64,000 bases of DNA from Bimastos eiseni (taxonomy: Eukaryota; Annelida; Clitellata; Crassiclitellata; Lumbricidae). Under the pieces are notes generated by a model, which worked only from the letters and a program-made list of their open reading frames with translations, was not told the DNA's origin and searched no databases. Shown one piece after another: positions 57,124-64,000 of this stretch; position 1 is the stretch's first letter; every line of letters starts with the position of its first letter. Position numbers and translations under genes: made by a program. The DNA lies in the NCBI GenBank assembly GCA_959347315.1, contig OY365822.1, positions 9,328,149 to 9,392,148 of the forward strand, in the 5' to 3' direction.

Positions 57124-60100
57124 TCACCTGCGTGGTTCCAGACGATGTGAGAGCCGAGTTAGGACACGCTGGTTGTCGATAACATTAAGACTTCTGAAAG
57201 AATTATAAACAGCGTGGATTACCGATGGTCTGACGGAATAGGGTAAAGTTAGGCAGGGTGATGTAATCGCTCTCTGGGGCAATAGATGGTCATGCACAGT
57301 TGCACACCCTAGGTCCACATCAAGCACAACCTATTTATAAATCAGTATTTTAATAACCCAATGTCAGTCATTAGATCTAACAAATCGCCGTAAAAGGCTC
57401 ATGATTCAATGTATATCGAGGCTAATACTCACAATCGGTTTCACAGGTCAACTTTTGGAATTGAGCAGCTTTACATTGCATATAATTGAGCACTTTAAAA
57501 TCAATATGTTTATAGCTAACCCAATAGAAGAACATGTGAGTCAAATGTACACATTGATAAATTACAAGAGTGGGAACAATAAGGAAGAAAATAGGTCTTA
57601 AAGGGACCGACGACGATCGTGCTAGCCGGATTACCCTTTCTTGGAATACATGAAATTTATGTTTACCCTCTCCATATGAATGGATATATGATATACATAA
57701 CATTATCTGACAACATATTGCCCTTATTGATCTCCTTATACCTTACACAAGGAACAATAAGGGAACAAACCTAATGTAGCCTCTGACGTCCTGCGTTGTC
57801 TTTACAAGAGGCGGCGGATCAAAGTCTGAAGTATTAAACCAAAGAAATATACGAAAACTAAATCACCAAACTGATCGACTCTTATAGAAACATATTCATA
57901 GGAGACACTAACATCATGACTTGACTACTCAAGCGCGCCACTCTTGTAGTATAATCAACAAGAAAACAATATAGCCACAGTTGATGTGCTTGTTGCACCT
58001 TCTTGCAATCACACAAATCTCTGGCTGCAGGTGTACAATAACAGATATATGTATACATCACATGTCTGAGCACATATACAATGAGTGTATTGCTTACCAG
58101 AGAGTATAAGTCATACAAAATTTAGGCAGTATCACTAGGGCCCCGTGGTTTATGTGATTTCGCATATTTTCGCATAAATTGGCGGCTTTCGCATAAATTT
58201 TTTAATGGAAAGTTTTCGTAAATTATTGTATAAAGTTAAGAAATTTCGGTCAGTATCAACAATTATTGGCTTGTCTATGCTATTATTAGCCAATAGGGCC
58301 TATAGTATACTGACCATACGACGTAATTGTTGATGGCTAAAATCCGTGGTTTATGCGATTTCGCATATTTAAAAAAAAAATTTCACATAATACATGGGGC
58401 CTAATTATCACCTCCACCTCATCTCTTCAACAGAATGATATACCTTACTCCTGCATTAAACAGAGCTTTCTAGGCACTTTGCACGACATTTCCTAACCTC
58501 CAAAAAAACCCACCTCAATCATCCCAATAAGTCTATGGAACACTTTAAGTTTAAGATTCAGGATTCTTGTAGGATTTCTTCAAATGGACAGTTATTTCAA
58601 TCAGATCTACTTTGTTGCTCACCACTTCAGTTCAATTAAACAGCATAAACAAACAAACAATTGCACTGATAAGGGGTTACCCTAGTGTACCTCACATAAC
58701 CCTAACAGGGTAGCTTCAATAAGAGCATAATCACTATGTCAGTCGATCTAGTCCAAACAGACAACTTATTTTCTATAATGTCTTAAACATCATTATGATT
58801 AACATACTCATAGTTCCCGCAGTTATATTTAACATAGTGGCTGATTGGTTAGAGCGGTTGGCCCGTAACGTTCAGTGTGTGCTGAGTGAGCGGGTTCGAG
58901 CCTCGTCCGGAGAGTCACTGTGTAGGGACCTTGAACAAGTTCTTCACACACCATTGCTCCGCAGTACAACTGCAATTGCACCGTCGAGGCATGTGTGCAC
59001 TTCTAAGCAAAAGTTGTAGGAAGAAGGGCGGTATCAAATTTCGGTAATAAGAACATAGGCATACCAAGAGGTTTGCAGCGGCAGTACTTTATCATCCTCA
59101 ATGTCTGTGCAATCATATGCTGGAAAAAATAAGATAAGCAACTGAAGGTTGAATGACTTCCTTCAAGCTACCACACACATACTGCATGTTTTTCATTGTT
59201 TGCTATAAAATAGCATTGAAAAGACAGTACTGTTGTAATACAACATTCCATTTTTAAGTATAACATTGCCGTTTAAAATACAACATCGTCAACGTTGTCA
59301 TCATCATCATCATCATCACCACCACAACCACCATCATCATCATCATCGTCGTCGTCATCAACATCATCATCATCGTCGTCATCATCATTATCATTATCAC
59401 CATCATCATCATCATCATACATGCCATCACAACAACCGCTGACTCACTCATTTGAGCACAACATTGAAGTACATACAATGGCAGCAATTAGACTAAACAA
59501 CATTACCATTTTCTCAAAGTTGATGAGACCATCGAAATGCGTTTTGTTGCCTTCGTGTGTGAAAGTCATATCTGAAATGAACATCATGCCATCACATAAC
59601 AGTCCTAATATGCAGCTAAAGCAGAGGGAAACAACAGCAACCATCAGTATCAGTATATTATGGAACATTAAGTACGTATGTATGCACATGTATGTATGTA
59701 TGTCTGTCTGCATGTATGTATGTATGTATGTATGAATGCACACATCAATGTATGCATGCATGTCTGTATTTATGCATCGATATGAAGGTATGCATGCATG
59801 TATACAAAATTATGTGCTCCAGAGTTTAGTGATTGGATCGTCAATTGAGAGGTTGGGGTTGAAATCCCTACCAGGGTAGAAAGTTGGTTTAGATTTCTAT
59901 CTTTCCTGTGACCCACTAGCAACAAGGGCAATAATGAGTACACCGACTGTACACTTAAGTTGGACATCGAGGGAGAGGATTCACCACCAGATATCATATG
60001 CCACGGCTAAGAAAATGAAGTTGCTAAATGTCATATCCATATCAGCTTAGCTTAGAGGACTAGTCCTACTGTCCTTCTTATTGTAATCAGTTAAAACTAA

Positions 60101-63100
60101 GACAATAATAAAATAAGACAAAGAGCAGTAGCTAGAGATAAGAGACAAACCCTTCATGAGCAAAGGCATGAATGGAATAATTGGTGGCTGTATCTTGGCA
60201 ACAGACAGACGATAGGCACGATGATTTCGTGACGGATCCATCATCATTTCAAAATCAACGAACATCTTACGAAACTTGTTGGGCAGTTTCTAAAACATAA
60301 AACAAACAAATGATGTCCTATTAAATTAATTAATAATAACAAATTTAACAGTAAAGAGTGACTAGTTAACATGCTATTTAGTATTTGGTTGCTACAGCAG
60401 TCCTGTTTATATGAGACATGATGAAGCGTGAATTTGCTCAGTGCACAAACAGCAACTTGCTACATGGTAGAACTTTTGTAAAACTCAATACACATGCTGT
60501 ACCTGATAAATTTCATTTCAATATTTTAGACAGTCTGAGTCAGTTGTGAACAGCTGTAATGTAACATAAAGAGGCATAAGTGGCCCGAAAACTAAAGAAC
60601 AAACAATTTTGCCTGTAACCAGACAGCAATGTGGTTTCTAAAGTAATTGAGTACAAAATGTCTGGTAAAGTATTCCAATGGAAGTGTCTTCTTATCAGAC
60701 ACCATATGTGTTTGAGCTTTCTAGCCATGCTAAGACATAATTCATACACCACTGCATTTCAGCATGGCACTCTCAACACATGGTCCATTAACCCAAAGCC
60801 ATGGTCACTTGGCTCCAAATGACTGCTCATACATGTTACAGGGTCTGCACTGGACATGGTTGTCTATTCCGAGATGAACAAGTAAAATTAGTGAACAAAG
60901 GAGCAACAAAAAAGCAATTATGAAAACACAAAAGAAAGAAAATAAAACAGTGCACTGTTCTATTTAAACCATGTCATATGTAGCTTGAGTTGGGTCATTA
61001 GCGCTTCTGAGCAAAAGGTCTCTTTTTTAAGGGGCAATTTTTAGATGCATGCATGCATACACACATACATACATACATTCATACATATATTCATACATAC
61101 ATACATATATAATTAGATAAATACATACATAAATAAATACATATACATACATACATAAATAAACACATTCATACATAAATAAATACATACATAAACATTA
61201 CATTGTTTCTCCTAAAGACTGAATGCATCTGTTGCTGGTGTGTCTAAACACAAAGTCATAGTTTTTGTACCTCCCACGTCTGTGACAGGCGTGACACGGC
61301 GATGTTGCTTAGGCCGAGGACGATAGCGAAGAATGAATTGAGGTTCTGGTAATCTTTGCAGCTTCAAGAAGAAAAAACCAATCCAATTAAAGACTAAAGA
61401 CTTATTCGTTTATTTGGCAATCAAACCAAACATAGGCAATGAACAAAAAAATTAACAACAAGTTGAGTAGTTCAGCACATATAGTGTAGTTTAAAGATTA
61501 ACACTTTAACTGCAAGCTGCACTGGTTTCCAAGCCGATTTTAGTACACTCTCGTGGTAAGAGTGCTACATTACAAGATTCTGGCAAATGATATATATATA
61601 TTTATTCGTTTAAAGTTTAATAGAACATATTGTCAAACCAGTTAAGAAGTTTTCAATACCAAAGACTCCATAGTTCTAAGTTTCCAGTTAATTACAACAG
61701 TAATTAATAACAGCTAATTCATGATAAAAATTTCATTAGTACTGCAAGGTCTGCGATCTGAACAATTTTTCTTGTATTGAGGAATTTTTCACCTATGCAA
61801 AATCACAAGAGCATGATTCTGCAGGCATCACCTTTTATATTTATCTAAAGCACTAAGTAGGCCTATGGTTGCAAAGTACGAACATTTTTTAGAAATGAAA
61901 ATAAAACAGATTAAAAACTATAAAAATCCTTCCCGATAACTAGCTACCAAAATCAAAATTTAAAACTTCCCTGTTACAAAATAGCTTTACAGCAATGTCG
62001 GCTGTATCTACTCTTGCAAGATGATGTTTAGCAAACAGTATCAAACTGGTAACAAATCCCCAACAATAAGCCTGAGGTCAAACAAGGAATTCAAATTATT
62101 TAAAACATAGTTAAATTAAATCTGTAATAACTGAACTCAAATTCTGGTGTTAAACTTCATTAAATTGAAACTAGTTATCGAAACAATAAGTTTGGTTTGC
62201 TGTTTCCATTCACAACATGGGTAATCAACTAATCATGGACCAAAAGATAACATAATAAGATGATTATTACTAGGCAGCAATCTTGATGAACTTCCTGAGC
62301 AGTTGTATTCGTTTGCTTATAGACGTTGTAAGGCACATTTCGGAGACGACCCAAAACTGAACTTCGTTGAAACGACGAAGGAAGAGATCGAGATTCGCAG
62401 TGATTCGAACAAAGTTGGATCGTCCAAAGACAAGATAGATGAGCTCATACTGCAAGATAACATAATGAACATAAGATTTCGTCTTGGGTTTGGCATCCAG
62501 ATGCGAATGCATCTGCTTGTCAGTTCAGGAGCTATGCGGCCGTGATTCAGGTATCCCGCATTGTATATTTCATCTGTATTGTTATTTCAGATTTATATAG
62601 CGCCTCTCACAAAACAACTATTTATAGCGTCTCCTAACGCATAACTATTCATGGAACCAGCGATCATTTGTTCCATCACTTCATGGAACCATCGATCATT
62701 AGTTCCAATCTTTATGCCTTTGGCTTCCTGTTCTGAATGCACATCCACAATTGATGCAACATTGTCTCTTACTAGTGGTTGGACAAACTAGCTGAACTGG
62801 CCTCCATTGGAAAATCCAGGTCCTTTTAGCATCTATCAGCATCACTTGGTAACTGCTTTCTTGTTAGCGAATGGGAAGGGAGCGCTTCCTAGCAGGTACA
62901 TTGACAGTCTTCCCATGGGCATTAGGTGGGACCAATATGGGCTCTACCATATGGGAACGGGGATCCTGTATAAGCCCCATGTGGTCATGCTGACAGCGGC
63001 TGACATGGGACGATTTGGAGCAGGTGCCTTGGCAGCATTTCCATGGTCATTAGGTGGGACCCATATAGGCTCCACGCGAGCCCCATATGGGAATCGGGGC

Positions 63101-63484
63101 CCTGTATGGCCCAATGTGGATATGCTGTTAGTGGCTGGGTTGGGAACGCTTCTGAGCATTTACCTTGACAGCATTTCCATGGGCACTACGTGGAACTCGT
63201 CATATGGGCTGTAAATGGATATCATAGGTACACATGGATCCTATACGCAGGGCGAGTACTCCCAATAATTAAATGAATGTGTGAGCAACAAAAGGGTTGC
63301 ATGAGGAAATGACTGATAAGTGCTGTCATTTATTCAACCTGTCAATCAAAATTCTTGCCTCGTGGACACAGTTTAAGAGCTGCCAATCATAACAGGTCAT
63401 GTGATAGGCGACCTCTCGTGAACTTAACACCTCCAGGAAGTGGCTTGACCCAGTTGATGGACCCTCCTGTTCAGGCAATGGTGT
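57124..63484 (-). CDS. RAPGEF4: EPAC/RAPGEF4-type Rap guanine-nucleotide exchange factor, C-terminal 8 exons
   Basis: Minus-strand exons in order: 63359-63484, 62271-62449, 61271-61361, 60151-60289, 59507-59571, 59065-59119, 57771-57825 and 57124-57193 (stop TGA). They total 780 nt, 260 codons, with every phase matching. The product is the CDC25-homology catalytic domain that loads Rap1/2 with GTP. Landmarks are [108 protein letters not shown] and the EPAC-type tail [21 protein letters not shown]. The tail favours EPAC2 (RAPGEF4) over the PDZ-GEF group. The cAMP-binding, DEP, REM and RA parts lie beyond the right edge. The first exon here uses a GC donor (CACGAG then gcaaga). Confidence 0.92.
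58134..58403 (+). repeat. Dispersed repeat with GCATAAATT motif, copy 2
   Basis: It starts CACTAGGGCCCCGTGGTTTA and contains CGCATAAATTGGCGGCTTTC; it ends ACATGGGGCCTAATTA, a weak inverted match to its start. The related copy at 8640-8878 is on the opposite strand. Confidence 0.65.
58838..59051 (+). mobile_element. tRNA-derived SINE, copy 4
   Basis: GTGGCTGATTGGTTAGAGCG is the A-box half and GCGGGTTCGAGCCTCG the B box, with the shared body and an ATCAAATTTCGGTAATAAGA tail. It is antisense to the RAPGEF4-like gene and ends 14 nt from the exon at 59065, inside the intron's first bases. Confidence 0.85.
59290..59430. repeat. (CAT)n microsatellite
   Basis: CAT/CGT trinucleotide tract in a RAPGEF4-like intron. 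The Ser-rich and Met-rich frames are artefacts. Confidence 0.9.
61045..61200. repeat. (ATAC)n degenerate microsatellite
   Basis: CATACATACATTCATACATA with AAATAAATA interruptions in a RAPGEF4-like intron. Confidence 0.85.
62860..63220. repeat. Diverged tandem repeat of about 130 bp, 3 copies
   Basis: CCATGGGCATTAGGTGGGAC recurs, with changes, at about 62912, 63040 and 63177, each preceded by a GACAGCATTTCC-like phrase. The long plus-strand ORF over it is a by-product; it lies in an intron of the minus-strand gene. Confidence 0.75.
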
Positions 63485-63769
63485 CTGAAAAGAAACAGCA
63501 AAGAGTTCTCCTTAAGTGCAAATAGTGCACTAATCACAGCTAAACCACATAAGTATTTAATTATATATTTTAAGAAATATTCAAAAGTCCTCCTGTGGCC
63601 TCCATCAAAGGTTTGTTGTAGTAGGTTTGTGACCATTTTGATCCTCCATGAAAAACATCATTTCACAAAAATATTTTGTTACAAGTGATATTGCTGCCAG
63701 TGGATTCCTTTCTAACACTTTCTAACAGGAAAATTGATAGTTTAACATTTAGTTGCTAGTACCATCTTG

Positions 63770-64000
63770 TAGCCATGGAACAAACGATGGTTCCATTAAA
63801 CAATGTAATAAATGACTGATGTTTCCATGCAGCAATGGAACAAATAATTAATAGCAATGGAACAGATGATTGACGATCCACAAAGTGATAGCACAAATGA
63901 TTTATGGTTCCATGCTGCAATGGACTAAATGATCTATGGTTCCATGAAGTGATGGAAAAATGATGCATGGTTCTACGAAGCAGTGGAACAAATGATCGAT
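63770..64000. repeat. Degenerate repeat GGTTCCAT...AATGGAACAAATGAT
   Basis: Phrases such as GCAATGGAACAAATGATCGA and ATGGTTCCATGAAGTGATGG recur about every 38 bp to the window edge. A related inverted piece is at 62655-62710. Confidence 0.75.

Noticed and set aside
62303..62545. 80-residue plus-strand ORF
   Set aside because: It is the complement of the RAPGEF4-like exon 62271-62449, whose minus-strand translation matches the CDC25-homology domain.
62807..63214. 135-residue plus-strand ORF
   Set aside because: It overlies a diverged 130-bp tandem repeat inside a RAPGEF4-like intron and is antisense to that gene.

Overview
This is eukaryotic nuclear DNA: AT-rich, with spliced genes whose short exons sit in long introns, many microsatellites, tRNA-derived SINEs, hAT-type MITEs and non-LTR retrotransposons. 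The gene content and repeats suggest a marine invertebrate, possibly an echinoderm or another basal deuterostome; that placement is a guess. No bacterial genes, CRISPR array or rRNA were seen.

Layout. (1) 1-4244: a minus-strand, probably LTR-type element with an unbroken charged frame that runs off the left edge, behind a leader of tandem repeats. (2) 5040-26676, plus strand: a poly-saposin gene read exon by exon. It has about 22 small exons encoding a half domain plus six saposin-B domains in tandem, each with the six-cysteine pattern. (3) 26677-34121: intergenic repeats and a 655-codon non-LTR retrotransposon with reverse transcriptase and restriction-like endonuclease (R4/Dong type) sitting between (AAT)n tracts. 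(4) 34122-44100, plus strand: a second prosaposin-like gene that opens with a SapA domain followed by three saposin-B domains. (5) 48247-48474, minus strand: first exon of a gene ending in a Dpy-30/RIIa-like helix. (6) 50035-50472, plus strand: a 145-residue ORF, head to head with (5). (7) 57124-63484, minus strand: the C-terminal eight exons of an EPAC/RAPGEF4-type Rap guanine-nucleotide exchange factor, its 5' part lying beyond the right edge.

How the genes relate. The two saposin genes are adjacent, in the same orientation, and share the same exon logic: one exon each for helix 1-2 (CxxC), helix 2-3 (third Cys), helix 3-4 (fourth Cys) and the CxxxxxC end, plus the same fused exons near the 3' end. 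They are very probably a tandem duplication. Prosaposin-type precursors are processed in lysosomes into lipid-binding or membrane-active peptides. The pair at 48-50 kb may share a bidirectional promoter. Much of the remaining DNA is repeats, and several arrays appear to have grown out of functional sequence (a SINE head, a splice donor, an RT fragment).
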